The notes beneath the pieces are model-generated. The model was not told the DNA's origin and made no database searches. It saw nothing but the letters and a program-made list of their open reading frames with translations. Position numbers and translations under genes: made by a program. A stretch of DNA of 64,000 nucleotides from Streptomyces sp. NBC_01267 (GTDB lineage Bacteria > Actinomycetota > Actinomycetes > Streptomycetales > Streptomycetaceae): NCBI RefSeq assembly GCF_036241575.1, contig NZ_CP108455.1:2804501-2868500 (forward strand), in the 5' to 3' direction. Shown one piece after another: positions 55,384 through 64,000 of the stretch (position 1 is the first letter of the stretch; each line of letters begins with the position of its first letter).

Positions 55384-56304
55384 TCACACCTTCAGGTACT
55401 TGCGCAGAGCGAAGAGAGCAGCAAGGGCGGGCATCAGCAGCCCGATTGCGAGCACCAGCGGCAACTTGGACAGGACGGCGTCCCAGCCGATGAAGTCGAT
55501 CAGGTTCAGCTTCTCGTGCAGCGCGAGACCGTGGTCGATCAGGAAGTAGCGGCCGACGAGCAGCATGCCGCAGGCGACAAGTCCGCCCAGCAGCCCCGCG
55601 AACGCGGCCTCCATGATGAACGGCATCTGGATGTAGAAGCTGGACGCGCCCACCAGGCGCATGATCCCGGTCTCCCGTCTGCGGCTGAACGCCGAGACGC
55701 GGACGGTGTTCACGATCAGCATCAGCGCGATGATCAGCATCAGCGCCATCACGAAGAGGGCAGCCACGTTCATGCCGTTGAGCAGCGCGAAGAGGTTCTC
55801 CAGGATGCCGCGCTGGTCCTGGACGGTCATGACGCCGTCCCGGCCGGCGAACGCCGTCGCGATCACCTTGTACTTCGTCGGGTCCTTGAGCTTGACGCGG
55901 AGCGACGACTGGAGCTGGTCGGGCGTGATGGACCCCGTCATCGGGGCGCCCTTGAACTCCTGCTGGTAGTGCTTGTACGCCTCGTCCGCCGACTCGTAGG
56001 TCACGGTCTCGACGAGGTTGTCCATCTTCTTCAGATCGGCCTCGATCGAATTCTTCTGCTCCTCGGTGACGGCTCCCTTGGCGCACTTGGGAGTGGATTC
56101 CGCGTCACCCTTGGAGCAGAGGAAGATCGAGACGTTGACCTTGTCGTACCAGTAGCCCTTCATCGTGTTCACCTGGTCGCGCATGAGCAGCGAACCGCCG
56201 AACAGGGCCAGGGACAGGGCGACGGAGACGATGACCGCGAAGGTCATCGTGAGATTGCGGCGGAGACCCACGCCGATCTCCGACAGGACGAACTGGGCGC
56301 GCAT
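55384..56304 (-). CDS. ftsX: Cell-division protein FtsX
   Basis: A 306-residue membrane protein. The N-terminal helix (TMTFAVIVSVALSLALFGGS) is followed by an outside domain of about 110 residues containing a cysteine pair (FLCSKGDAESTPKCAKG). Three further helices follow. Family blocks TVRVSAFSRRRETGIMRLVG and FALRKYLKV are intact. With FtsE it forms an ABC-type complex that activates peptidoglycan hydrolases. The two genes are 9 bases apart. Confidence 0.96.
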   Translation of the reverse strand: MRAQFVLSEIGVGLRRNLTMTFAVIVSVALSLALFGGSLLMRDQVNTMKGYWYDKVNVSIFLCSKGDAESTPKCAKGAVTEEQKNSIEADLKKMDNLVETVTYESADEAYKHYQQEFKGAPMTGSITPDQLQSSLRVKLKDPTKYKVIATAFAGRDGVMTVQDQRGILENLFALLNGMNVAALFVMALMLIIALMLIVNTVRVSAFSRRRETGIMRLVGASSFYIQMPFIMEAAFAGLLGGLVACGMLLVGRYFLIDHGLALHEKLNLIDFIGWDAVLSKLPLVLAIGLLMPALAALFALRKYLKV

Positions 56305-56313
56305 GGCGTCCTT

Positions 56314-57003
56314 TCAGTGCTGGTAGCCGTAGACGCCGCGCGACTGGTCGCGCACGAGACGGCCCTTCTCTAGTTCAATGACGCGCTTGCGCATCTGGTC
56401 GACGATCTGCTGGTCGTGGGTGGCCATCACCACGGTGGTACCGGTGCGGTTGATCCGGTCCAGCAGCTTCATGATGCCGACGGAGGTCTGCGGGTCGAGG
56501 TTGCCGGTCGGCTCGTCCGCGATCAGCAGCATGGGGCGGTTGACGAAGGCCCGCGCGATGGCCACGCGCTGCTGCTCACCACCGGAGAGCTCACCGGGCA
56601 TCCGGTCCTCCTTGCCCCCGAGGCCGACCAGGTCGAGCACCTGGGGAACGGCCTTGCGGATCTCACCGCGGGGCTTGCCGATGACCTCCTGCGCGAACGC
56701 CACGTTCTGCGCGACGGTCTTGTTGGGCAGCAGGCGGAAGTCCTGGAAGACGGTGCCGAGCTGGCGGCGCATCTGCGGCACCTTCCAGTTCGACAGGCGC
56801 GCGAGGTCCTTGCCCAGGACGTGCACCATGCCGTGGCTGGTGCGCTCCTCACGGAGAACGAGCCGCAGGAAGGTCGACTTACCGGAACCGGAAGAGCCCA
56901 CCAGGAAGACGAACTCCCCCTTCTCGATCTCAAGGGAGACATCCCGCAGCGCGGGGCGGTTCTGCTTGGGATAGGTCTTGGAGACGTTGTCGAATCGGAT
57001 CAC
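56314..57003 (-). CDS. ftsE: Cell-division ATP-binding protein FtsE
   Basis: A 229-residue ATPase from GTG 57003 ([20 protein letters not shown]). Walker A is [14 protein letters not shown], signature is [13 protein letters not shown] and Walker B is [13 protein letters not shown]. The D-loop and switch ([11 protein letters not shown]) are present. The tail [11 protein letters not shown] is typical of actinobacterial FtsE. The long open frame upstream to 57552 shows no domain and is rejected. Confidence 0.96.
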   Translation of the reverse strand: MIRFDNVSKTYPKQNRPALRDVSLEIEKGEFVFLVGSSGSGKSTFLRLVLREERTSHGMVHVLGKDLARLSNWKVPQMRRQLGTVFQDFRLLPNKTVAQNVAFAQEVIGKPRGEIRKAVPQVLDLVGLGGKEDRMPGELSGGEQQRVAIARAFVNRPMLLIADEPTGNLDPQTSVGIMKLLDRINRTGTTVVMATHDQQIVDQMRKRVIELEKGRLVRDQSRGVYGYQH

Positions 57004-57252
57004 GAGTGCACCACGTCGGCCGGGAATAGGTGAGCGTGACCTTACGCGAAGCGGATGTGCGCCCGCAGGCAGCGTCCGTCGATGCGTGGTATGTCCGCGA
57101 TATGCAGGGGTACGGACCGGGCGGAATCCGGCGGGGCGCGCCGAATCGCGTGTGAACTGGCACAGTAGAAGAGGGAACAGTTGAGTTTCCCCGGGCGTTG
57201 TCCCGGGTGACAGCGCGTGAAGCGGTTCCGCCGCGCGGGAGGAGGAATGCGC

Positions 57253-57447
57253 ATGACCTACGACCGACTGGTGTGCGCGAACTGCGCGTCTCCCGTCAGC
57301 GAGGGCCGCTGCCGGGTCTGCCGTGCCAGCCGCGAGCGGCTCCAGCAGGAGTCGGGCTCCTTCGGCGGCCTCAGCCCGGTGGCGTTGATCACCTTGCTGA
57401 TACTGCTGGTGGCGGCGCTGGCACTGCTGGCGCAGCAGACCGTCTGA
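57253..57447 (+). CDS. Small zinc-ribbon membrane protein
   Basis: A 64-residue protein. ATG 57253 is chosen because GGAGGAGG lies about 7 bases upstream; ATG 57247 is too close. Four cysteines (Cys8, Cys11, Cys20, Cys23) form a short zinc ribbon. A C-terminal hydrophobic helix ([18 protein letters not shown]) would anchor it with the ribbon outside or inside. Function unknown. It is divergent from ftsE and convergent with the LAETG gene. Confidence 0.8.
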   Translation: MTYDRLVCANCASPVSEGRCRVCRASRERLQQESGSFGGLSPVALITLLILLVAALALLAQQTV

Positions 57448-57512
57448 CCGGACCGTCCGCGGACCCCACGAAGGCCGCCCCAAGGCCGCCCGTGGGCTCT
57501 GCCGGGACATGA

Positions 57513-57552
57513 GTGAGGGCCCCGGGTTCCGATCGGAACCCGGGGCCCTCAC
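57513..57552. terminator. Long perfect palindrome, bidirectional terminator
   Basis: GTGAGGGCCCCGGGTTCC (57513-57530) and GGAACCCGGGGCCCTCAC (57535-57552) are perfectly complementary around GATC. It lies between the convergent ribbon protein and LAETG genes. Confidence 0.85.
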
Positions 57553-57569
57553 CGCGTACGTGCTGAACC

Positions 57570-58403
57570 TCAGGCGAGGTTGCCGCCGCGGCCCGCGAGA
57601 CGCGGGAGCATGCGGAAGCCGATGCCACCGGCGATCATCGTCGCGGCACCGAGGATCAGGAACGTGGTCTCGCCCGCACCCGTCTCGGCGAGCTCCTGCT
57701 TGGGCTTGCCCTGCTCGACCGGCTGGGAGCCGACAGCGTCGGGCTCGGTGCCGGTGACGGGGGAACCGCCGGTCGTCGAACCACCGTTCGTGGAACCGCC
57801 GTTGCCCGACGTCGAGCCGGAGGTGCCGCTGTGGTCGCCGCCGGTCGTGCTGCCGCCGGAGTTGCTCCCGTGGCCGCCACCCGTGGTGTCACCACCCGTC
57901 GCGTTGCCGCCCGTTGTGCCGGACGTACCGCCGCCGGTCGTGGTGTCGCCGCCCGACGTGCCGGACGTACCGCCGTTGGTCGTGTCGCCACCGGTCGTGG
58001 TGTCGCCGCCCGACGTGGTGTCGCCACCGGAGGTCGTGTCACCGCCCGAGGTCGTGTCACCGCCCGAGGTCGTGTCGCCACCCGACGTGGTGTCGCCGCC
58101 GGTCGTGGTGTCGCCACCCGACGTGGTGTCGCCACCGGTCGTCGTGTCGCCACCGGTCGTCGTGTCACCGCCCGACGTGGTGTCGCCACCCGAGGTCGAC
58201 TCACCACCCGAAGTCTCCGGCGTGCAGGTGGGGTCGAGCGGCGAGCACGGGTCGTCGTTGACCTCGGCCTTGGCGCTGATGCCCGCGATGTTCACGTCGA
58301 TACCGGCGGCCTGTGCGGCGCCCGCGGCGGTCAGCGAGGCGCCTGCGGCGATCACTGCGCCTGCAGCTATGCGCGCTACGCGAATCCGCGTCTTCTTGGT
58401 CAT
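57570..58403 (-). CDS. Cell-wall protein with LAETG sorting signal and (S/T)GGDTT repeats
   Basis: A 277-residue surface protein. A signal peptide ([20 protein letters not shown], then QAAG) leads to a short N-terminal domain with a cysteine pair ([11 protein letters not shown]). A long Gly/Thr/Ser repeat follows, built from [12 protein letters not shown] hexapeptides (about residues 65-200), then a degenerate Gly/Asn/Thr-rich part. The C-terminus has LAETG, a hydrophobic helix ([16 protein letters not shown]) and a basic tail. This is a sortase (class E, LAXTG) substrate. The repeat is likely a stalk. The role may be adhesion or surface coating. Confidence 0.9.
   Translation of the reverse strand: MTKKTRIRVARIAAGAVIAAGASLTAAGAAQAAGIDVNIAGISAKAEVNDDPCSPLDPTCTPETSGGESTSGGDTTSGGDTTTGGDTTTGGDTTSGGDTTTGGDTTSGGDTTSGGDTTSGGDTTSGGDTTSGGDTTTGGDTTNGGTSGTSGGDTTTGGGTSGTTGGNATGGDTTGGGHGSNSGGSTTGGDHSGTSGSTSGNGGSTNGGSTTGGSPVTGTEPDAVGSQPVEQGKPKQELAETGAGETTFLILGAATMIAGGIGFRMLPRLAGRGGNLA
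57890..58200 (-). repeat. 18-bp in-frame tandem repeat of the LAETG protein
   Basis: About 15-17 units of 18 bases (plus strand: GTCGTGTCGCCACCCGACGT-like) encode SGGDTT or TGGDTT. Units vary mainly at third positions. Copy number is probably unstable. Confidence 0.85.
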
Positions 58404-58726
58404 CTGGCTGCTACCCCCAGTAGCTCATCGTCAATGGTGCAGCGCACGGGGCAGGCAGGCCGTAGGGGTGTATGTCCGTCCCCCCGATCGCACGCGCCCC
58501 GGGAAATACGCATGCCGCGTGTCACTTTTCCCAGTTTTAAGAACCGCGTCAAGGTCGTTGCGGGCGCGATGCCGGAAATGCGATGACTTGCCCGGCGTAC
58601 GGGAATACGACTGTGACGCAACCGGGGAACTACCGCCTCTGGGACGGGAGTTCTCCGGTTGCGTCACTGCTGACCGTGTCGATAAATCACTGTTGAACGG
58701 TGCGGGAACAGCAAAGGAAAGCGTTG
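58404..58726. other. Intergenic region with prfB terminator and LAETG-gene promoter
   Basis: This 323-base region holds the 3' end of prfB and the upstream region of the LAETG gene, both on the minus strand. An inverted repeat is listed separately at 58613-58667. On the minus strand TTGACG near 58550 could be a -35 element of the LAETG gene, but no good -10 is spaced correctly. Confidence 0.4.
58613..58667 (-). terminator. 19-bp inverted repeat after prfB
   Basis: GTGACGCAACCGGGGAACT (58613) and AGTTCTCCGGTTGCGTCAC (58649) pair over 19 positions with one mismatch and a 17-base loop. It starts about 60 bases after the prfB stop and has no T-tail. Confidence 0.6.
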
Positions 58727-59833
58727 CTACTTCTCCTGCTGCTTGCGCCAGCGAATTCCGGCCTCCAGGAAACCGTCGATCTCACCGTCGAGCACCGCCT
58801 GCGGGTTGCCGACCTCGTACTCCGTACGGAGGTCCTTGACCATCTGGTACGGGTGCAGGACGTACGAACGCATCTGGTTGCCCCAGGAGTTGCCGCCGTC
58901 GCCCTTGAGGGAGTCCATCAGCTCCTTCTCCTCCTGGCGGCGGCGTTCGAGGAGCTTCGCCTGGAGGACGTTCATGGCACTGGCCTTGTTCTGGATCTGC
59001 GAGCGCTCGTTCTGGCAGGAGACGACGATGCCGGTCGGGATGTGCGTCAGCCGCACCGCCGAGTCGGTCGTGTTGACGCCCTGGCCACCGGGGCCCGAGG
59101 CGCGGTAGACGTCCACGCGCAGCTCGGTCTCGTCGATCTCGATGTGGTCCGTCTTCTCGACGACCGGGAGCACCTCGACACCCGCGAAGGACGTCTGGCG
59201 GCGGCCCTGGTTGTCGAACGGTGAGATGCGGACCAGCCGGTGGGTGCCCTGCTCGACGGAGAGCGTGCCGTACGCGTACGGCACCTTGACGACGAAGGTG
59301 GTCGACTTGATGCCGGCCTCTTCCGCGTACGACGTCTCGTAGACCTCGGTGCCGTAGTTGTGGCGCTCGGCCCAGCGCAGGTACATGCGCTGGAGCTGCT
59401 CGGCGAAGTCCGCGGCGTCGACCCCGCCGGCCTCGGCGCGGATGTTGACGAGCGCCTCACGGGCGTCGTACTCACCGGAGAGGAGGGTGCGGACCTCCAT
59501 CTCGTCCAGCGCCTTGCGGACCGCCGCGAGCTCCGACTCGGCCTCGGCGAGGGTGTCGGCGTCGTCCTCGGCCTCGGCGAGCTCGAAGAGCACGCTCAGG
59601 TCGTCGATGCGCCCCCGCAGCGTCCCCGCCTTGCGGACCTCGGCCTGCAAGTGGGAGAGCTTGCTGGTGATCTTCTGGGCCTCTTCCGGGTCGTCCCACA
59701 GGGACGGCGCCGCGGCCTGCTCCTCAAGCACGGCGATATCGGCCCTCAGCTTGTCGAGGTCCAGGACGGCCTCGATCGACCCCATGGTCGAGGAGAGGGA
59801 CTTCAGCTCTTCGGATACATCGACGACTGCCAC
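58727..59833 (-). CDS. prfB: Peptide chain release factor 2
   Basis: A 368-residue release factor starting at GTG 59833 ([18 protein letters not shown]). RF2 specificity is shown by SPF in [15 protein letters not shown], and the peptidyl-tRNA hydrolysis loop by GGQ in [17 protein letters not shown]. The gene is a single frame, without the programmed frameshift of enterobacteria. A hexanucleotide repeat lies between it and the kinase gene upstream. It terminates at UGA and UAA codons. Confidence 0.97.
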   Translation of the reverse strand: MAVVDVSEELKSLSSTMGSIEAVLDLDKLRADIAVLEEQAAAPSLWDDPEEAQKITSKLSHLQAEVRKAGTLRGRIDDLSVLFELAEAEDDADTLAEAESELAAVRKALDEMEVRTLLSGEYDAREALVNIRAEAGGVDAADFAEQLQRMYLRWAERHNYGTEVYETSYAEEAGIKSTTFVVKVPYAYGTLSVEQGTHRLVRISPFDNQGRRQTSFAGVEVLPVVEKTDHIEIDETELRVDVYRASGPGGQGVNTTDSAVRLTHIPTGIVVSCQNERSQIQNKASAMNVLQAKLLERRRQEEKELMDSLKGDGGNSWGNQMRSYVLHPYQMVKDLRTEYEVGNPQAVLDGEIDGFLEAGIRWRKQQEK

Positions 59834-59906
59834 CTCACCAGCGTAACGGCTTGGAGCATCAGCAGTCCCCTGCCCTCGGCCCCGGGGCCCCTCGTGCGGG
59901 CCCCGG

Positions 59907-61281
<1,375 letters not shown>

Positions 61282-61492
61282 GACTGCTCCCTCAGCGGCT
61301 GGCGCTGTGCCTGTCCGGGGCAGCCCCCGGCCCCCCGGCTACCCGCTCTCAAAATACGCGGGCATCGGGGTGTTCAGTGCCCCGGATGGCACCAACCCTC
61401 ACTTCTACGGGGGTATTTCGCCCTGCAGAAGTCGACATGTTTACAGAGTGGGTGCTCCCGACGGAACTTACCGCGGGGTCAGCAGTGACTTC

Positions 61493-63136
61493 TCAGCCGG
61501 TGACCTTGTTGACGAAGTCCTTGACCGAGTTGAAGCCGGAGGAGATCTCCGAGAAGAAGCTCTTGGAGGAGCCGATCCAGCCCTGCAGCGGCGTCAGTTC
61601 CCAGACCAGCCAGGAGCCCACGAAAAGGACGAGCACGATCACGAAGCAGCCCTTGAGGCAGCCGAGGCCAGGGATCCGCACCGGGTTCGCGCTGCGCCGC
61701 CGCGGCTCACGGGGCTCGCGCGGGGCGGGCGCCTGGGGCTGCTGCGGGGGCGCGTACTGCTGTTGCTGCGGGCGCTGTTGGGGACGCTGCTGCGGCTGCG
61801 GGGCGTACTGCTGCTGGGGCGCGTACTGCTGCTGCGGCGGCTGCGCGTACCCCTGGGGCTGCTGCGGCGCGTACTGCTGCTGCGGCGGCGGCTGGCGGCG
61901 CTGGGGCGGCTGCTGCGGCTGGCGCTGCGGGCGGTGGCGCAGCGGGTCCTGGTCCGGACCCAGGTACTGCACCTGGGTCTGCTCGTTGCGGTCGCGGGCC
62001 GCGCTCAGCTGGCTCTGCCAGGGGTGCGGCTGCTCGGGCCGGTCCGGCGACCGATCGCCGGGGGCCTGCCCCGGCGGCACCGGCGGCAGGACCGCGGTCG
62101 GGTCGGCCGCGCCGGTGCTGGGCAGCACGCTGGTGCGCGCGGCGGGGTCGTACGAGCCCGCGTTGCTCGGCAGGACCTGGGTCGGGTCGGCGGCCCCGGG
62201 CGTCTCGGGCACCTCGGCGGGTGCCGGGTCGGGCGCGAGCAGCGCGCCCACCCCGAGCGCGGCGGCGACCTGCGCGGGGGTGGCGTGGACGCCGACGCCC
62301 TCGGCGACCGTACGCAGCCCGCGGGCCAGGTTCTCGGCGCTCGGGCGGCGGTCCGGGTCCTTGCTCAGGCAGCGCTCTATGACCGTCCAGAGCGCCTCGG
62401 GCACGGTGGTGGGCCTGCGGGGCTCCGCGTTGAGGTGCTGCTGGAGCACTTCGAGGGCGGTGCCGCCCGCGAACGGGGGCTGCCCGGTGACCAGTTCGTA
62501 CAGCAGGATGCCCGCACCGTAGATGTCGACCGCGGAGGTCTGCGGGCGGCCCTCGGCGGACTCGGGGGCGACGTAGGCGGGCGTGCCGACGAACTCGTGG
62601 GTCCGGGTGAGGCCCGGGGAGTCCGCGAGGCGCGCGATGCCGAAGTCGGTGAGCATGGGGTGCATCTGGCCGTCGGCGTCCTGCTTCACCAGGACGTTCG
62701 CGGGCTTCAGGTCGCGGTGCACGACGCCGTCGGCGTGGCTGGCGGCGAGCGCGTCGGCGATCTGCGCGGTGAGCAGCGCGGCGGCCACCGGGCTGAACGG
62801 GCCGTTGTCCCTGAGGTACCGGTGCAGGTCCGGGCCGTCGATCAGGTCCATGACGAGGGCGAGCAGATCACCCTCGACGACCAGGTCACGGGTCCGCACG
62901 ATGTTCGGGTGCGTGAGGCGCAGCAGGACCGAACGCTCGCGCAGGAAGCGCATCACCACGTCCGGGTCGCTCGCCAGCTCCTCCTTGAGGACCTTGATCG
63001 CGACGGTCTCGCCCGGCTGACCCTGCACGGCCGCCTCGGCGCCTGCGGTCTCCCGCTGGCTGGCCCGCCAGACGGTGCCCGTGGCGCCACGGCCGAGCGG
63101 CTCTTCGAGCAGGTACTTGCTGCCTACGGGCCGCAC
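61493..63136 (-). CDS. pkaA: Serine/threonine protein kinase (PkaA type)
   Basis: A 547-residue kinase starting at GTG 63136 with GGAG 8 bases upstream. The kinase domain has LGRGATGTVWRA, an insert (QRETAGAEAAVQGQPG), VAIKVLKEEL, HRDLKPANVLV and DFGIARL. A long Pro/Gln-rich region follows (QQPPQRRQPPPQQQYAPQQ series, about residues 390-470), then a membrane helix (CFVIVLVLFVGSWLVWEL) and a short outside tail. The poly-Gln stretch is an unusual disordered linker. Known streptomycete PkaA autophosphorylates and affects aerial development. Confidence 0.93.
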   Translation of the reverse strand: MRPVGSKYLLEEPLGRGATGTVWRASQRETAGAEAAVQGQPGETVAIKVLKEELASDPDVVMRFLRERSVLLRLTHPNIVRTRDLVVEGDLLALVMDLIDGPDLHRYLRDNGPFSPVAAALLTAQIADALAASHADGVVHRDLKPANVLVKQDADGQMHPMLTDFGIARLADSPGLTRTHEFVGTPAYVAPESAEGRPQTSAVDIYGAGILLYELVTGQPPFAGGTALEVLQQHLNAEPRRPTTVPEALWTVIERCLSKDPDRRPSAENLARGLRTVAEGVGVHATPAQVAAALGVGALLAPDPAPAEVPETPGAADPTQVLPSNAGSYDPAARTSVLPSTGAADPTAVLPPVPPGQAPGDRSPDRPEQPHPWQSQLSAARDRNEQTQVQYLGPDQDPLRHRPQRQPQQPPQRRQPPPQQQYAPQQPQGYAQPPQQQYAPQQQYAPQPQQRPQQRPQQQQYAPPQQPQAPAPREPREPRRRSANPVRIPGLGCLKGCFVIVLVLFVGSWLVWELTPLQGWIGSSKSFFSEISSGFNSVKDFVNKVTG

Positions 63137-63605
63137 GTCATGCGCTCCCTGTGATCGTCGTCCCTTGCCTGGTCCACCGGCCCCCCGGCCCGGATGTCCG
63201 CCCCACTCTAGAGCCTGTCCGGCCGATCTTCGCCGGGCCGGGACCGATCCGGCGGGACCGAACCGGCAGGCCGCGGTGCCGCCCGGCGGGGCGCCGGCCG
63301 ACGGTCCTCCGGTCAGGTTCCGGTGGTGTTCGAAAGGAAGACGCGAAGAGAACGACGTTGGTTGCCGCAAGACGCTGCCTCATAGGTCAGGCGCGATCCC
63401 AAGCAGGCATTTTTAGGTCCAGAGCCGACCATTCAAGATCACTTAGCGGCGACCGCCGGGCGTGTTGTCAGTGGCAGGTGCGAGGATGCCTCCAGCACGG
63501 CTTTGTGGGGGCGGGAGCCCCGTGATCCGTGCAGACCTGCCGGGTGGGGGAGATCACAGGGCGGCTCCTGCCAGGCACCCTCCGCAGAAGGGACCGCTGA
63601 CGGCT
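63137..63605. other. Gene-free stretch with MITE-end-like sequence
   Basis: No gene is seen in these 469 bases. From 63213 the words CCTGTCCGGCCGATC and then CGCCGGG match the left end of the 49308 element. A possible decayed right end, CCGGTCAGGTTCC, lies near 63309, giving about 110 bases. Between 63340 and 63440 the sequence is less GC-rich (GGCATTTTTAGGTCC). This looks like mobile or repeated DNA separating two gene clusters. Confidence 0.5.
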
Positions 63606-64000
63606 ATGCAGATCCGGCTGACCGTCCTCGCGCCGCGCAGCGGCCGATCCGCGTCCGGGACGCGCTCCTGCGACGTGCTCGTCACCGCCCCCGCCGGGGC
63701 GGCGCTGGCCACTGTCGCCTCCGGCCTGGCCACGGCCGTGGCAGGCCCGGAAGGGCCCGGCTCCAACGCCGTGGTGCTGTACGCGGGCGGGCAGCGCCTG
63801 GACCTGCAGCGCTGCCCGCTGGGCGAGCCGCCGCTGGTGGACGGGGCGGTGCTCTCGCTCCAGGTCCCCGGCGCCGACGACGCGGGCGACCCGTCCGCCA
63901 CCCAGCTCCATGTGGTCGCGGGGCCCGACGCGGGCGGTGTCCATCTGCTGCACGGCGGGCAGATCAGGATCGGCCGCTCCGGCGAGGCGGACGTCCCGCT
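63606..64000 (+). CDS. FHA-domain protein, N-terminal part (cut by window end)
   Basis: From ATG 63606 the frame MQIRLTVLAPRSGRSASGTR stays open to the edge. It shows a ubiquitin-like or lead domain (about 1-95, with YAGGQRLDLQRCPLGEPPL). An FHA domain then begins (VAGPDAGGVHLLHGGQIRIG, then RSGEADVPL). Many streptomycete proteins with this start are FtsK/SpoIIIE-type ATPases with FHA domains; the rest is outside the window. It lies beside two Ser/Thr kinases, which fits an FHA phosphopeptide reader. Confidence 0.8.
   Translation, partial: MQIRLTVLAPRSGRSASGTRSCDVLVTAPAGAALATVASGLATAVAGPEGPGSNAVVLYAGGQRLDLQRCPLGEPPLVDGAVLSLQVPGADDAGDPSATQLHVVAGPDAGGVHLLHGGQIRIGRSGEADVP

Noticed and set aside
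56314..57552. Extended N-terminus of FtsE
   Set aside because: The extra 183 codons show no domain, overlap the small zinc-ribbon gene on the other strand, and the GTG at 57003 gives the exact family length.
57890..58200. Possible CRISPR array
   Set aside because: The units are contiguous 18-base coding repeats without spacers.

Overview
This is about 64 kb of a high-GC actinobacterial chromosome, almost certainly from a Streptomyces. The evidence is strong G/C bias at third codon positions, frequent GTG starts, a geosmin synthase, the tmRNA/smpB/ftsX/ftsE/prfB/pkaB/pkaA block, a matAB-type pellet-forming glycan locus and a cell-wall protein ending in an LAETG sorting signal. From memory of gene order, the segment runs roughly parallel to the S. 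coelicolor stretch from hppD (about SCO2927) to pkaA (about SCO2974), interrupted by accessory genes. No search was run, so all names rest on motifs, length and context.

Layout. 0-4 kb: the end of an MFS gene, then an accessory pair made of a membrane-anchored STAND-like protein with a degenerate P-loop and a small protein sharing its GPVVAG motif. 4-10 kb: hppD divergent from an Lrp/AsnC regulator that is translationally coupled to a glycine-betaine/choline-type ABC transporter. 10-16.5 kb: an S16 (Lon-like) protease, an IclR regulator, a DEAD/DEAH helicase, a vapBC module with a third small gene, an MFS exporter and tRNA-Cys. 16.7-25 kb: a DUF1269-type protein, geosmin synthase and a three-subunit molybdenum hydroxylase whose iron-sulfur subunit has a very large repetitive N-terminal extension. 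25-30 kb: a GH20 hexosaminidase, a DUF3039-type protein, an AlgH/YqgE protein and murA. 30-36 kb: a PhnSTUV/Fe3+-type ABC importer divergent from a GntR regulator and a HAD phosphatase. 36-41 kb: HU, malic enzyme, a likely small RNA with its own terminator and a HelD-type helicase. 41-49 kb: a CGNR regulator, a GNAT, nnaR (HemD-like plus winged helix) with a GlnR-like site, the mat operon and a LysR regulator. 49-53 kb: an MFS gene carrying an apparent in-frame 204-bp MITE, a conserved hypothetical and a secreted protein plus lipoprotein pair. 53-64 kb: ssrA, smpB, an S41 protease, ftsX, ftsE, a small zinc-ribbon membrane protein, an LAETG repeat protein, prfB, two Ser/Thr kinases and the start of an FHA protein.

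Working links: SmpB and tmRNA form the trans-translation system and sit beside FtsEX, which controls cell-wall hydrolysis. MurA, the hexosaminidase and the mat glycan synthase all use N-acetylglucosamine chemistry. A recurring feature is short tandem repeats inside or between genes. Those inside coding sequence have periods divisible by three. They lengthen the STAND-like protein, the Fe-S subunit, the HelD helicase, the first mat gene, the LysR regulator and the LAETG protein. Observations most worth following are the MITE at 49.3-49.5 kb, the structured RNA at 38.0-38.2 kb and the STAND-like pair at 1-4 kb.
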